This document shows, one piece after another, positions 24,064 to 33,602 of a DNA stretch of 35,383 nucleotides (the first letter of the stretch is position 1; each line of letters opens with the position of its first letter). Under the pieces are notes generated by a model. The model did no database searches and was not told the DNA's origin. It saw nothing but the letters and a program-made list of their open reading frames with translations. Made by a program: the position numbers and the translations under genes. The stretch is from Thermoguttaceae bacterium (GTDB lineage: Bacteria; Planctomycetota; Planctomycetia; Pirellulales; Thermoguttaceae): NCBI GenBank assembly GCA_017434455.1, contig JAFRFG010000045.1, positions 1-35,383 on the forward strand, in the 5' to 3' direction.

Positions 24064-25747
24064 TCAGCTCGATGTTCGCCCAGTAGCCGGCCTCCCACGC
24101 CCAATCGTCGGCGACATTGGCCAGTTCGACCGAGACGGTCTGTCCGGCCATGGGGGTCAGATCGGTATCGACATTCAGCCAGCCGTCGGGACCGACGGTA
24201 TCGGCCGAGATGAGCGCGGTGGTCTGAAGAGCACCGTTGACCCGAACCGTCAGCACCCAGTCGCCGACGACCTGACCGTCGTCGTGGTAACTGACCGTCA
24301 CGCGGAGGATCGTTTTACCCGCGGCGGGGATCTCCAGATCGCGCGTGAGGATACAGGGAACATCCCGATTGAAGGGATGCGTCATATAGACTTCGCTCTT
24401 TCCGCGGTAATTCTCCCTCCTTCCGGGGGACATATCCTCTCCGAGCTGCGAGATCGACCACCCGGGGAAACACCGCGCGAAATCCTCTTCCCGCGAATGC
24501 TCACGGAACTTGATCTTCGCCAGTTCCTCCTCGCTGAAGCGCGCTCCCGTGGACGGACCGGGCGCCCAGGTCAGTTCCAGCGGCGAGGGAATCGGTTTCT
24601 CGACGGGGATACAGAAAACTTCGTTCCCATCGGCGTCACGCTCAATACTCCCACCTTGGCTGATGAGTATCTCTCGGGCCAGCTTCTCGCAGACCTTCCC
24701 CAGCGTATTGAAATTGTACTCGGTGAACGAAAAGTTGGTCTCGCGGTCAAGCGCCTGGGTAAACTTGGCCGGCACCTTCGAGTACCCCAGCGCCGTGAAG
24801 AGGACCCCCGCGGCGCTGGAGGGATTGCAGTCCGAGTCCCAGCCGGCGCGCGTGGCGATAATGATCGTCTGATCCGGGTCTTTATTCCCAAAAAGCAGAC
24901 CGAGCAGCAGCGCCGCGCCGTTGTTCTTCACATCGATCGGGCCGTTCGACGCCTTTTGGTAGTCGGGGTTCCTGCGATATTTCTCGCAGACCTTCTCCCA
25001 GGCGTTCTCCCAATGATCGGGATCGGCGGCGTGCCACGCCAATAGGTCGCGGACCATTTCGGCGTACTGGCTTCCCTCGGGGATACAGGCAAGGCCGGCG
25101 CGGACGATCTCCTCAATATCGTCGGAAAAGAACGCCTCGGCGTACATCCCTCCCATAAACTGACCACCGTAAAGACCGTCGCCGTAGTTCATCAAACGAC
25201 CGAACTTTTCTCCCAGGGCGATCACGGCGTTGGGCATTCCCGGCGAAATCAATCCCGCGAAGTCGGCCTCAATCTGGTAATCGATGTCGTTCCCTCGAGT
25301 GTTGTAATCGGGGTGACTCGAGTCGGGAGGGGCGATTCCCATACGCAGGTTATGACGGCCGGCGTTGTTGGCGCACCACAGATTGTATTGGCTGTTGGCG
25401 AAGTCGATTCCCGCCTGGCGCTGGGAGACATCCAGACCGTACTCCTCGAGCGTCCGCAGAAAGGTCATCTCGACGTAGATGTCATCCTGCCCGATGGCGT
25501 TGTTGATCATCTCCGGTTTCCACTCGGGCATCTCCTCGGCGGGGATGATCTGATCGTTCCAGCGAAATTCCGTCGGGGCGCCCCAGCAGACCCCGGCGAT
25601 CTGCCCGAGCCATCCCCCGGTCATCTTATCGTAATAGACCGAGGCGGGAAGTTTACGGTACGAAACCTCGCTTTTGGGGGCTTCATCGGCGAAAGCGCCG
25701 AACGTCACGGCACAGAGCAAGGCCGCGCAAAGGGTACGAAATGTCAT
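24050..25747 (-). CDS. Secreted ADP-ribosylglycohydrolase-family protein with C-terminal beta-sandwich
   Basis: The protein has 565 residues. The ATG at 25747 has AAGGAA upstream and gives a clear signal peptide (cleavage near AFA-DE). The ADP-ribosylglycohydrolase fold is shown by [18 protein letters not shown] (44-61), the metal-site region GQDDIYVEM (86-94) and the C-terminal metal motif [13 protein letters not shown] with D304 and D306. True hydrolases remove ADP-ribose from proteins, using two Mg ions. Exported members next to glycosidases may act on other glycosides; that is inference. Residues about 420-565 form a separate beta-rich domain ([19 protein letters not shown]) like a carbohydrate-binding or jelly-roll module. 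It is the last gene after two GH2 genes on the same strand (28 nt gap) and overlaps copA tail to tail. Confidence 0.75.
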   Translation of the reverse strand: MTFRTLCAALLCAVTFGAFADEAPKSEVSYRKLPASVYYDKMTGGWLGQIAGVCWGAPTEFRWNDQIIPAEEMPEWKPEMINNAIGQDDIYVEMTFLRTLEEYGLDVSQRQAGIDFANSQYNLWCANNAGRHNLRMGIAPPDSSHPDYNTRGNDIDYQIEADFAGLISPGMPNAVIALGEKFGRLMNYGDGLYGGQFMGGMYAEAFFSDDIEEIVRAGLACIPEGSQYAEMVRDLLAWHAADPDHWENAWEKVCEKYRRNPDYQKASNGPIDVKNNGAALLLGLLFGNKDPDQTIIIATRAGWDSDCNPSSAAGVLFTALGYSKVPAKFTQALDRETNFSFTEYNFNTLGKVCEKLAREILISQGGSIERDADGNEVFCIPVEKPIPSPLELTWAPGPSTGARFSEEELAKIKFREHSREEDFARCFPGWSISQLGEDMSPGRRENYRGKSEVYMTHPFNRDVPCILTRDLEIPAAGKTILRVTVSYHDDGQVVGDWVLTVRVNGALQTTALISADTVGPDGWLNVDTDLTPMAGQTVSVELANVADDWAWEAGYWANIELINEP

Positions 25748-25775
25748 CGATTCATTCCTTCTGTTAGGGGTTATG

Positions 25776-28472
25776 TTAGGGTTTCTCAAATGTTTGTTCC
25801 TTTGGTGAGACGGTAATCTCGGCCGGTGCCAGATCATCGGCCTGGGCCGTAACCCGGATCGGTTCCGACGCGCCGCGATCCAGCCGGACGATCGCCACGA
25901 GCTTGCCGGCCATCGCCGCGCGCCGGGGGCTGGCGTAGGAGGTCCAATCACGGGCGTTCCCGTTGTCGGTCGCCACTAATTTCCCCGGCCCGGCGACCGT
26001 GAAGCGAACGTCATTGTCCGCCGTCGGGACCACGCGCCCTTCGGCGTCTTGGATCTCGCAGACGATAAACGCCAGATCCTTCCCATCGGCGGCGATCGTC
26101 TCGCGGTCGGCGCTCAGGGCGACCCGGGCCGCCTCGCCGGTCGTCTCGACGGTATCTTCCGCCCAAAGCTCTCCGCCTCGGTAAATCTTAGCGGCGAGTT
26201 TCCCCGCCCGGTAGGGGACGTCCCAGCTTAGGCGGTAATGGTGCTCCCGGCGCTTTTGGCGGCCGAGCGACTGATCATTTAAGAACAGCTCCGCCTCCTC
26301 GCCGTTGGTGAACAGGTCGACCTCGACCGTTTCCCCCTCGTGCCCCGCCCAATTCCAGTGGGGGAGGAGGTGGGCCGTCGGCTCCTCCGGCCGCCAGGCG
26401 GCGCGGTAGAGCCAGAAGGTATCTTTCTTCAGGCAGGCGGTATCGAGGATCCCCGGCTCGCAGGAGTGGATAGGGCAGAACCTTCGGCCGCACGCGGCGA
26501 TCTGTTCTTGGGCCTGCTTGGCCAAAACCGGATCGCTGAACGTGACGACATCGGCCAACACGTCGACCGCGGCGGGGGCGCCGAGGTAGTCGATTCCCGT
26601 CCAGACATACTCCCCGCAGACCCAGGGATATTTCTCTTGAATCTCCAGCTCCGTATCGGGCGGGGCCGCCCAGCCGTCAAGCGGCTTTTCGGCGTCCCAG
26701 TCGGACGCCTGAAGGCCCCGCGCGCAGGAGCGGTAGTCGGTGAAGTTCTCGAGCCATTTCTTCGCCGGGACCATCGAGTAGTAACCCCGCGTCGTCCCGG
26801 TACAGGTGGTCTCGCTTCCGTAGACGGGCATCTCGGGATTCTTCGCGCGGAATTCCTCATACGCCGAGGGGAAGTCTTTGCTCGGAACGCGGCCGAAGTA
26901 ATTGTAGCCGAACAGATCGAGCACCTTCTGCTCGCCGTTCATCCCGCTGGGGCGATAATTACACGCCGCGGTGACCGGCCGGGTGGGGTCCTCTTCATGA
27001 ACGATATCGCGCAGGCGCCCCCCCAGCTCGATAAAACGCTCCGGAGCGAGCCGCAATTCCGGGATTTCGTTCCCGATCGACCACATCACGACCGACGGGT
27101 GATTCCGATCGCGGCGCACCAGCGCCCGCAGGTCCCGCTCGGCCCAATCCTCAAACAGGTCCCGGTAGCCGCTGCTGCGCCAAAACCCGTCGATGATCGT
27201 CCACTGGTCGAACGCCTCGGCCTGAACCAGGAACCCCTTGCGGTCGAGCAGATCCATCATTTCGGGGGCCGCCGGATTGTGGGAGAGCCGAATCGCGTTG
27301 CATCCGGCCTCTTTGAGGGCATCGAGCTGGCGGTCCATCGCGCGGACGTTCACCGCCGCCCCGAGCGCGCCTAAGTCGTGGTGGAGGCAGAAGCCCCGCA
27401 GTTTCGTCCACCGGCCGTTGACCAGCAGCCCCCGGTCGGGGGTAAACTCGACAGTTCGAAACCCCAGCGGCAATATCTCCGAATCAAGAACCGTCCCGTC
27501 CGGAGTACGGATCGAGAGCTCAACTTCGTACATTTCGGGGGCCTCGGGGGACCAAAGCAACGGGTCGGAAAGGACGATCCCCTCCACGGCCGCCGGGGTG
27601 AGCCCCTCTTGAAGCTCAACGGTGTCGGATCTGACGGCCAGCGCCTCGCCGGTTCGGTTCCCCAGCGCGCCTCGCTTATAGACCACCGCGCCGAGTATGA
27701 CCGTCTTTCCCTCCTTCTGGCGCGAGTCGATCTTCGTCGTCACCGTGACAGTCGCGGTCCCCTCGCCGAGGGTATAGCCGGCGGCGCTTTGCCAGTGCGC
27801 CAGGGCAATCATTCCCTTTTTGACCAGATGAACATTGCGGTAGATCCCCGCGCCGGTATACCAGCGGGAGGTCTGCTCGGGGTGCGCCGCCCGAACCGCG
27901 ACGGTATTCTTTTCCCCGAACTTAATAAAGGGGGTCGCGTCGACGCGAAACGACGTGTATCCGTACGGCCACCCCCCCGCGAACCGGCCGTTGACCCAGA
28001 CGGCGGCCATCGACATCACGCCGTCGAAATCAAGATAAAACCTTTTACCCGCGTCGGAAGCGTCAACGTCGAAACTTTTTCGGTACCAGCCGACCCCGGG
28101 GCAGGGGAGGTAGGAATCGGGGGGGCTGGCGTTCTGGGACCGCTCGGCGGCAATCGCCCAGTCGTGGGGAAGGTCAAGCGTTTCCCAGTCGCTGTCGTCG
28201 AAAGAGCTCTGCGCCCAGGGGATCCCATTGGGGTTGGGGCCCCCAACCCATTTTTTATAGGGAGCGGCCGAAAGATCGGTTCCCGTGGTTTGCGCCATCC
28301 TCCGTGTGAGGATATTCTCGAAGAGTTTTCCCTTCGCCAGAGGAGCGTCGCCGGCGCGGAAACGCCAGCCGTCGCTGAAGGGGAACTCCTCGCCGCGGCC
28401 GGCCGCCGTCGTCAAAAAAACGGTCAGCGACACCGCCAGCGCGATAAACAGCGCGAAAACCCGCGATCTCAT
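25776..28472 (-). CDS. Exported glycoside hydrolase family 2 (beta-galactosidase-like), copy 1
   Basis: The protein has 898 residues. The ATG at 28472 is preceded by AAAAGGA. It has a signal peptide (about residues 1-26) and then the GH2 layout: N-terminal jelly-roll (WRF, DLPHDWAI, WYRKSF, VWVNG), Ig-like domain, TIM barrel and C-terminal Ig-like domains. In the barrel, SHNPAAPEMMDLLD and NHPSVVMWSIGNEIPEL give the acid/base glutamate (about E469), and VYGSETTCT gives the nucleophile (about E554). The enzyme removes terminal beta-galactosyl or related residues from oligosaccharides outside the cytoplasm; beta-glucuronidase or beta-mannosidase activity is possible. The next upstream gene is a close paralogue (tandem duplication). 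The C-terminus (KEQTFEKP) is a few residues longer than in the other copy. Confidence 0.9.
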   Translation of the reverse strand: MRSRVFALFIALAVSLTVFLTTAAGRGEEFPFSDGWRFRAGDAPLAKGKLFENILTRRMAQTTGTDLSAAPYKKWVGGPNPNGIPWAQSSFDDSDWETLDLPHDWAIAAERSQNASPPDSYLPCPGVGWYRKSFDVDASDAGKRFYLDFDGVMSMAAVWVNGRFAGGWPYGYTSFRVDATPFIKFGEKNTVAVRAAHPEQTSRWYTGAGIYRNVHLVKKGMIALAHWQSAAGYTLGEGTATVTVTTKIDSRQKEGKTVILGAVVYKRGALGNRTGEALAVRSDTVELQEGLTPAAVEGIVLSDPLLWSPEAPEMYEVELSIRTPDGTVLDSEILPLGFRTVEFTPDRGLLVNGRWTKLRGFCLHHDLGALGAAVNVRAMDRQLDALKEAGCNAIRLSHNPAAPEMMDLLDRKGFLVQAEAFDQWTIIDGFWRSSGYRDLFEDWAERDLRALVRRDRNHPSVVMWSIGNEIPELRLAPERFIELGGRLRDIVHEEDPTRPVTAACNYRPSGMNGEQKVLDLFGYNYFGRVPSKDFPSAYEEFRAKNPEMPVYGSETTCTGTTRGYYSMVPAKKWLENFTDYRSCARGLQASDWDAEKPLDGWAAPPDTELEIQEKYPWVCGEYVWTGIDYLGAPAAVDVLADVVTFSDPVLAKQAQEQIAACGRRFCPIHSCEPGILDTACLKKDTFWLYRAAWRPEEPTAHLLPHWNWAGHEGETVEVDLFTNGEEAELFLNDQSLGRQKRREHHYRLSWDVPYRAGKLAAKIYRGGELWAEDTVETTGEAARVALSADRETIAADGKDLAFIVCEIQDAEGRVVPTADNDVRFTVAGPGKLVATDNGNARDWTSYASPRRAAMAGKLVAIVRLDRGASEPIRVTAQADDLAPAEITVSPKEQTFEKP

Positions 28473-28522
28473 CGATCCTTTTCTCCTATCTGGGAGCATT
28501 CCGAGGTTCTTTCCTATGCCGG

Positions 28523-31195
28523 TTACTTCGGCGAGACGGTGATTTCCGCCGGCGCCAGATCATCGGCCTGGGCCGTAATCCGGATCGGTTCCGACGCGCC
28601 GCGATCCAGACGAACGATCGCCAGGAGTTTGCCGGCCATCGCGCGGCGCTCGGCACTGGCGTAGGATGTCCAGTCGCGGGCGTTTCCGTTATCGGCCGCC
28701 ACCAGCGTTCCCGGCCCGGTGACCGTGAAGCGAACGTGATTGTCCGCCGTCGGGACCACGCGCCGCTGGCCGTCTTGGATCTCGCAGACGATAAACGCCA
28801 GGTCCTTCCCGTCGGGGGCGATCGCTTCACGATCGGCATTCAATGCCAGTTGCGCCGCTTCGCCGGTCGTCTCCACGGTGTCTTCCGCCCACAGCTCCCC
28901 GCCGCGATAAATCTTAGCGGTGAGTTTCCCCGCCTGGTAGGGAACCTCCCAGCTTAGGCGATAATGGTGTTCCCGGCGCTTTTGGCGGCCGAGCGACTGG
29001 TCGTTTAGGAACAGCTCCGCCTCGTCGCCGTTGGTGAACAGGTCGACCTCGACTGTTTCCCCCTCGTGCCCCGCCCAATTCCAGTGGGGGAGGAGGTGCG
29101 CCGTCGGCTCCTCCGGCCGCCAGGCGGCGCGGTAGAGCCAGAAGGTATCTTTCTTCAGGCAGGCGGTATCAAGGATCCCCGTCTCGCAGGAGTGGGTGGG
29201 GCAGATCTTTCGGCCGCGCTCGGCGATCTGTTCTTGGGCCTCTTGGGCCAAGGCCGGATCGCTGAACGTGACGGCGCCTGTCATCTCGTCGAGGGCATAG
29301 ATGGCGCCGAGGTAGTCGATCCCCGTCCAGATATACTCCCCGCAGACCCAGGGGTATTTCTCTTGAATCTCCAGCTCCGTATCGGGCGGGGCCGCCCAGC
29401 CGTAGAGCGGTCGAGCGGCATTCCAGGAGATCGCCTGAAAACCGCGCGAGCAGAAACAGTAGTCGGTGAAGTTCTCCAGCCATTTCTTCGGCGATCTCAT
29501 CGAGTAATAGCCCCGCGTCGCGATAGTACAGGTCGTTTCGCTCCCGTAGACGGCCACCTCGGGATTCTTCGCGCGGAACTCCTCATACGCCGAGGGGAAA
29601 TCTTTGCTCGGAACGCGGCCGAAGTAATTGTAGCCGAACAGATCGAGCACATTCTGTTCGCCGTTCATCCCGCTGGGACGATGATTGCACGCCGAGGTGA
29701 CCGGCCGAGTGGGGTCCTCTTCATGAACGATATCGCGCAGGCGCCCCCCCAGTTCGATAAAACGCTCCGGATCGGCGCTCAGTTCCGGGATTTCGTTCCC
29801 GATCGACCACATCACGACCGACGGGTGATTCCGGTCGCGGCGCACCAGCGCCCGAAGATCCCGTTCCGACCAAACCTCAAACAGGTCGCGGTAGCCGCGG
29901 CTGTGCCAGTACCCGCCGGCCATCGTCCACTGATCGAACGCCTCGGCCTGAACCAGGAACCCCTTGCGGTCGAGCAGATCCATCATTTCGGGGGCCGCCG
30001 GATTGTGGGAGAGCCGAATCGCGTTGCATCCGGCCTCCTTGAGGGCATCGAGCTGACGCTCCATCGCCCGTACGTTCACCGCCGCCCCGAGCGCGCCTAA
30101 GTCGTGATGAAGACAGAAGCCCCGCAGTTTCGTCCACTGGCCGTTGACCAGCAGCCCCCGGTCAGGGGTAAATTCGACGGTTCGAAACCCAAGCGGCAAT
30201 ACCTCCGAATCGAGGACCGTTCCGTCCTGCGCGCTGACCTCCAGCTCGACCTCGTACATCTCGGGGGCCTCGGGGGACCAAAGCAACGGGTCGGAAAGGG
30301 TAATCCCCTCCACGGCCGCCGGGGTCAGCCCCTCTTTGAGCTCAACGACATTCGATCCGACGGCCAGCGCCTCGCCGGTCCTGTTTCCCAGCGCGTCGCG
30401 CTTATAGACCGCCGCGCCGATCTTGACCGTCTGCCCCTCCTTCTGGCGCGAGTCGATCTTCGTCGTCACCGTGACAGTCGCCGCCCCCTCGCCGAGCGTA
30501 TAGCCGGCGACACTTTGCCAGTGCGCCAGGGCGACCGTTCCCTTTTTGACCAGATGAACATTGCGGTAGATCCCCGCGCCGGTATACCAGCGGGAGGTCT
30601 GCTCGGGATGCGCCGCCCGAACCGCGACGGTGTTCTTTTCCCCGAACTTGATAAAGGGGGTCATATCGATGCGAAACGACGTGTATCCGTAAGGCCATCC
30701 CCCCGCGAACTGGCCGTTGATCCAGACGGCGGCCATCGACATCACGCCGTCGAAGTCGAGATAGAACCTTTTATCCGCCTCGGAGGCGTCAACCTCGAAA
30801 CTTTTGCGGTACCAGCCGACCCCGGGGCAGGGGAGATAGGAATCGGGAGGACTGGCGTACTCGGACCGCTCGGCGGCAATCGCCCAGTCGTGGGGAAGAT
30901 CGAGCAATGCCCAATCGCTGTCGTCGAAAGAACTCTGCGCCCAGAGGATCCCATCCGGTCTCGGCCCCCCGACCCCTCCCTTATAGGGAGCGGCCAAAAG
31001 ATCCGTTCCCGTGACCTGCGCCAGCCGCGGCACGAGGATATTCTCATAGAGCTTGCTCTTCGCCAGCGGGGCGTCGCCGGCGGCAAAGCGCCAGCCGTCA
31101 CTAAAGGGGAACTCCTCGCCGCGGACGGCCGCCGCAGCCAAAAACACGGTTAGCGCCGCCAGCGCCATAAACAGCACGAACACCCGCGATCTCAT
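28523..31195 (-). CDS. Exported glycoside hydrolase family 2 (beta-galactosidase-like), copy 2
   Basis: The protein has 890 residues with its ATG at 31195 and a signal peptide ending near AAVRG-EE. It is closely similar over its whole length to the downstream GH2 gene, including the catalytic motifs IGNEIPEL (E468) and YGSETTCT (E553). Differences cluster in three places: the segment after the nucleophile (YYSMRSPKKW versus YYSMVPAKKW), a barrel loop (IYALDEMTGAVTF versus VDVLADVVTF), and an acceptor-side loop (TMAGGYWHSRG versus TIIDGFWRSSG). These loops line the active-site entrance in GH2 enzymes, so the copies may differ in substrate. The gap to copy 1 is 50 nt. A weak AGGA lies 13 nt before the start. 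Confidence 0.9.
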   Translation of the reverse strand: MRSRVFVLFMALAALTVFLAAAAVRGEEFPFSDGWRFAAGDAPLAKSKLYENILVPRLAQVTGTDLLAAPYKGGVGGPRPDGILWAQSSFDDSDWALLDLPHDWAIAAERSEYASPPDSYLPCPGVGWYRKSFEVDASEADKRFYLDFDGVMSMAAVWINGQFAGGWPYGYTSFRIDMTPFIKFGEKNTVAVRAAHPEQTSRWYTGAGIYRNVHLVKKGTVALAHWQSVAGYTLGEGAATVTVTTKIDSRQKEGQTVKIGAAVYKRDALGNRTGEALAVGSNVVELKEGLTPAAVEGITLSDPLLWSPEAPEMYEVELEVSAQDGTVLDSEVLPLGFRTVEFTPDRGLLVNGQWTKLRGFCLHHDLGALGAAVNVRAMERQLDALKEAGCNAIRLSHNPAAPEMMDLLDRKGFLVQAEAFDQWTMAGGYWHSRGYRDLFEVWSERDLRALVRRDRNHPSVVMWSIGNEIPELSADPERFIELGGRLRDIVHEEDPTRPVTSACNHRPSGMNGEQNVLDLFGYNYFGRVPSKDFPSAYEEFRAKNPEVAVYGSETTCTIATRGYYSMRSPKKWLENFTDYCFCSRGFQAISWNAARPLYGWAAPPDTELEIQEKYPWVCGEYIWTGIDYLGAIYALDEMTGAVTFSDPALAQEAQEQIAERGRKICPTHSCETGILDTACLKKDTFWLYRAAWRPEEPTAHLLPHWNWAGHEGETVEVDLFTNGDEAELFLNDQSLGRQKRREHHYRLSWEVPYQAGKLTAKIYRGGELWAEDTVETTGEAAQLALNADREAIAPDGKDLAFIVCEIQDGQRRVVPTADNHVRFTVTGPGTLVAADNGNARDWTSYASAERRAMAGKLLAIVRLDRGASEPIRITAQADDLAPAEITVSPK

Positions 31196-31320
31196 CGATA
31201 CAACGTTTCCTGTGGGGTAGGGGAGTCTATCCGGGGAAAAAACAGATCCGGGGCTCTCTTTGGAAAGCCGCCGCCTCCTTCCATTGTACCGGCAAACGGG
31301 ATGAGATTCTACAACGAGAA

Positions 31321-31344
31321 GCGCGGAAGAAACGCCTCCCGCGC
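31321..31344 (-). terminator. Weak hairpin after smpB
   Basis: On the minus strand GCGCGG and CCGCGC pair around a 12-nt loop, followed by TTCTCGTTGT rather than a clean T run. It lies between smpB and the GH2 genes and may reduce read-through. Confidence 0.25.
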
Positions 31345-31353
31345 GAAAAAAAA

Positions 31354-31839
31354 CTAGCGGTGCCGCTTCATCATCGCCGCGCGCAGCCCCTTTTCGGTAT
31401 CGGCCTTCCGCTTGGCGTCTCGTTTGTCATGCTCCTGCTTCCCCTGGCATAACCCCAAAAGGACTTTCGCCTTTCCTTTGCTGAAGTACATTCTCAGGGG
31501 AACCAGGGTGATCCCCTTCGCGTCGGCGCGCTTGGCGAACCGGCGGATCTCGCTGTGATGCATCAGGAGCTTCCGATCGCGCGTCGGCCGGTGATTGAAC
31601 CGGCTCGCCTCGAAGTACTCGGGGATATTGCAGTTGATCAGCCAGACTTCGCCGTTTTTGATCTTCGCGAACGATTCGGAAAGGGATATCCCCCCGGCGC
31701 GAAGACTTTTCACTTCGCTGCCGACTAGGACGATACCGCACTCGATCGAGTCGAGGACGATATAGTCGTGCCGAGCGCGGCGATTCTCACAGATCACCTT
31801 CTCGTTCGGGGAGTCGTTCGTGTTCTTCTTTTTGGCCAT
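31354..31839 (-). CDS. smpB: SsrA-binding protein SmpB
   Basis: The protein has 161 residues. It binds tmRNA and brings it to stalled ribosomes for trans-translation. Family motifs are visible in order: ENRRARHDY, IECGIVLVGSEVKSLRAG, LSESFAKI, GEVWLINCNI, the RFNH-P-TRDRKLLMH tract, and the C-terminal basic tail KQEHDKRDAKRKADTEKGLRAAM. The length is normal. The ATG at 31839 lacks a clear Shine-Dalgarno. It follows purA by 101 nt with a strong hairpin between. The tmRNA gene itself was not found in the window. Confidence 0.95.
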   Translation of the reverse strand: MAKKKNTNDSPNEKVICENRRARHDYIVLDSIECGIVLVGSEVKSLRAGGISLSESFAKIKNGEVWLINCNIPEYFEASRFNHRPTRDRKLLMHHSEIRRFAKRADAKGITLVPLRMYFSKGKAKVLLGLCQGKQEHDKRDAKRKADTEKGLRAAMMKRHR

Positions 31840-31866
31840 ACCGACACGATCAAAAAACGCCTATTG

Positions 31867-31891
31867 TCCCTTGGCGCCGGGCGCCGAGGGA
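31867..31891 (-). terminator. Strong hairpin between purA and smpB, possible terminator or attenuator
   Basis: A 25-nt inverted repeat with arms TCCCTxGGCGCC and GGCGCCxAGGGA (one C-A mismatch) lies 50 nt after the purA stop. A run of six T residues follows about 10 nt later on the minus strand, rather further than in a standard terminator. Confidence 0.4.
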
Positions 31892-31940
31892 ACGAAAACC
31901 TCTTGGGTCAAACAGTGGAAGACGCGGGGAAGGGGAAGGT

Positions 31941-33242
31941 TTAGAGCCGCGGGACGTCGATCGTCTGCTCGCGGCTCGGCCCGACCGAGACCATCGAGAC
32001 CCGGCGCTGGAGGATCTCGCCCAGACGTTTGATATACTTTTTCGCGTTGTCCGGGAGTTCCTCAAAGGTTCGGGCGCCGGTGATATCGTCGGACCAGCCG
32101 GGGTGGGTCTCGTAGACCGGCTTGGCGGCGCGCAGGCAGTCGACATCGGCGGGGAAGGAGGTGACCGTTTTGCCGTCGATCTGGTAAGCGGTGCAGACAT
32201 GCAGCGTATCGAAGGTGCTCAGCACGTCGAGCAGCATGCAGGCGATTTCGGTGGCGCCGCTTAAGCGGGCGGTGTAGCGGGCGGCGACCGCGTCGAACCA
32301 GCCGCAGCGGCGCGGGCGCTTGGTGACGGTCCCGTATTCATTGCCGCGGTCGCGGATCTTCTGTCCGACTTCGTCGTCCAGTTCGGTCGGGAAGGGGCCG
32401 CCGCCGACGCGGGTCGTGTACGCCTTCACGACGCCGATCACCCGCTGGATATAGTTCGACGGGACGCCGGATCCGGCACTGATGCTCCCTCCGGCGGAGT
32501 TGCTGCTGGTGACGTAGGGGAAAGTCCCATGGTCGATATCCAGAAGCGCCCCCTGGGCCCCCTCGAAGAGGATCTTTTTCCCGGCGTCGACCGCGTTGAG
32601 CAGGTACTCGTCGGTATCGGCGATATAGGGAGCCAGACGATCGGCGTAGCCGCGGTACTCCTGGCAGATCGCTTTCGGGTCGAAAGTCGGGACGGTCCCG
32701 ACCAGTTCGCCGGTCGCCATACCGGGAAGGTAGAGGTTCTTGACCTTGGCGATTCGCTCGATCCTCTGCGGCAGATCATCGCGGTACAGGTCGCCGATGC
32801 GCACGGCCAAAGAGCGGCCGAGCTTATCGCGGTAGCACGGCCCGATGCCGCGCATCGTGGTGCCGATCGCCTCCCCGCCGCACAGAACGTTCATCAGGCG
32901 GTCTTCCTCTTTGTGCCAGGGGAAGATCACGTGGGCGCGGTTGCTGATCATCAGGTTGCGGGAGATTTCCACCCCGCGGCCGGTCAGTCCGTCGATTTCA
33001 CCGAGCAGCGAAGCCGGATCGATCACGACCCCGTCGGCGATGACACTCTGGACCTGGGGACGGAAGATCCCGCTCGGGATCAAGGAGAGCTTGTACTTCT
33101 GCCCGTCGAAAACCACGGTGTGACCGGCGTTCGCGCCCCCCTGATAACGGACGACGACGTCGTTTTGTTCGGTGAGCAGATCGACGATCTTCCCTTTGGC
33201 CTCATCGCCCCACTGAAGCCCGATCACACAGGTCGCTGACAT
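31941..33242 (-). CDS. purA: Adenylosuccinate synthetase
   Basis: The protein has 433 residues. It joins IMP and aspartate using GTP, the first committed step to AMP. The ATG at 33242 is preceded by AGAGGAG at a good distance and gives the family N-terminus VIGLQWGDEAKGKIVD. Other motifs are RYQGGANAGHTVV, the IMP-binding GTTMRGIGPCYRDK, FEGAQGALLDIDHGTFPYVTSSN, and TRVGGGPFPTE. The length is usual. It is divergent from tRNA-Phe and precedes smpB. Confidence 0.97.
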   Translation of the reverse strand: MSATCVIGLQWGDEAKGKIVDLLTEQNDVVVRYQGGANAGHTVVFDGQKYKLSLIPSGIFRPQVQSVIADGVVIDPASLLGEIDGLTGRGVEISRNLMISNRAHVIFPWHKEEDRLMNVLCGGEAIGTTMRGIGPCYRDKLGRSLAVRIGDLYRDDLPQRIERIAKVKNLYLPGMATGELVGTVPTFDPKAICQEYRGYADRLAPYIADTDEYLLNAVDAGKKILFEGAQGALLDIDHGTFPYVTSSNSAGGSISAGSGVPSNYIQRVIGVVKAYTTRVGGGPFPTELDDEVGQKIRDRGNEYGTVTKRPRRCGWFDAVAARYTARLSGATEIACMLLDVLSTFDTLHVCTAYQIDGKTVTSFPADVDCLRAAKPVYETHPGWSDDITGARTFEELPDNAKKYIKRLGEILQRRVSMVSVGPSREQTIDVPRL

Positions 33243-33349
33243 GAAAAACACTCCTCTAAAAGCCCTGGCTCGGGCCGACGGCCAAAAAAGCCGGAAAACG
33301 CCCCGCGGTGAGGCAAGGGGAAAACAGCCGCTCCCCGGCAAACTCAAGG

Positions 33350-33358
33350 ATTCTACCA
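33350..33358 (-). promoter_or_regulatory. Possible extended -10 promoter for purA
   Basis: TGG followed by TAGAAT (33355-33350) reads on the minus strand, an extended -10 element about 105 nt upstream of the purA start. No clear -35 box is present. Confidence 0.35.
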
Positions 33359-33449
33359 CACAATTGCCCGAAAAAGGAGGGGGGAGAGCGCCTTCGGGCC
33401 GCATCGCGCGGCGCCGATGCCGACAGATAACCCCTCTCGCGGCGGGGGG

Positions 33450-33477
33450 TTGACACTCTTTGGGCTCCCCCTATAAT
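33450..33477 (+). promoter_or_regulatory. Consensus promoter for tRNA-Phe
   Basis: TTGACA (33450-33455) and TATAAT (33472-33477) are both perfect, 16 bp apart, and end 22 nt before the tRNA. Confidence 0.85.
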
Positions 33478-33496
33478 ACGTGTGTTCTTCTCGGAA

Positions 33497-33572
<76 letters not shown>

Positions 33573-33574
33573 TA

Positions 33575-33602
33575 AGCCGCGCGATGAGCGCGGCTTTTTT
33601 TT
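33575..33602 (+). terminator. Rho-independent terminator of tRNA-Phe
   Basis: The stem AGCCGCGC/GCGCGGCT has a 5-nt loop and is followed by a run of T residues, 2 nt after the tRNA end. Confidence 0.9.

Larger units (their letters stand above)
25776..31195 (-). repeat. Tandem gene duplication of the GH2 gene
   Basis: The two GH2 genes are head-to-tail direct repeats of about 2.7 kb, alike in protein and in long stretches of DNA (for example around 26270-26460 and 28980-29180). Similarity begins at the signal peptide and ends at the last codons (TVSPK), so the repeat unit is one gene. Confidence 0.85.

Noticed and set aside
26340..27374. Plus-strand open frame opposite GH2 copy 1, with a near-identical one at 29066-30100
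   Set aside because: It recurs only because the GH2 genes are duplicated; the translation has no domain and the sense strand is well supported.
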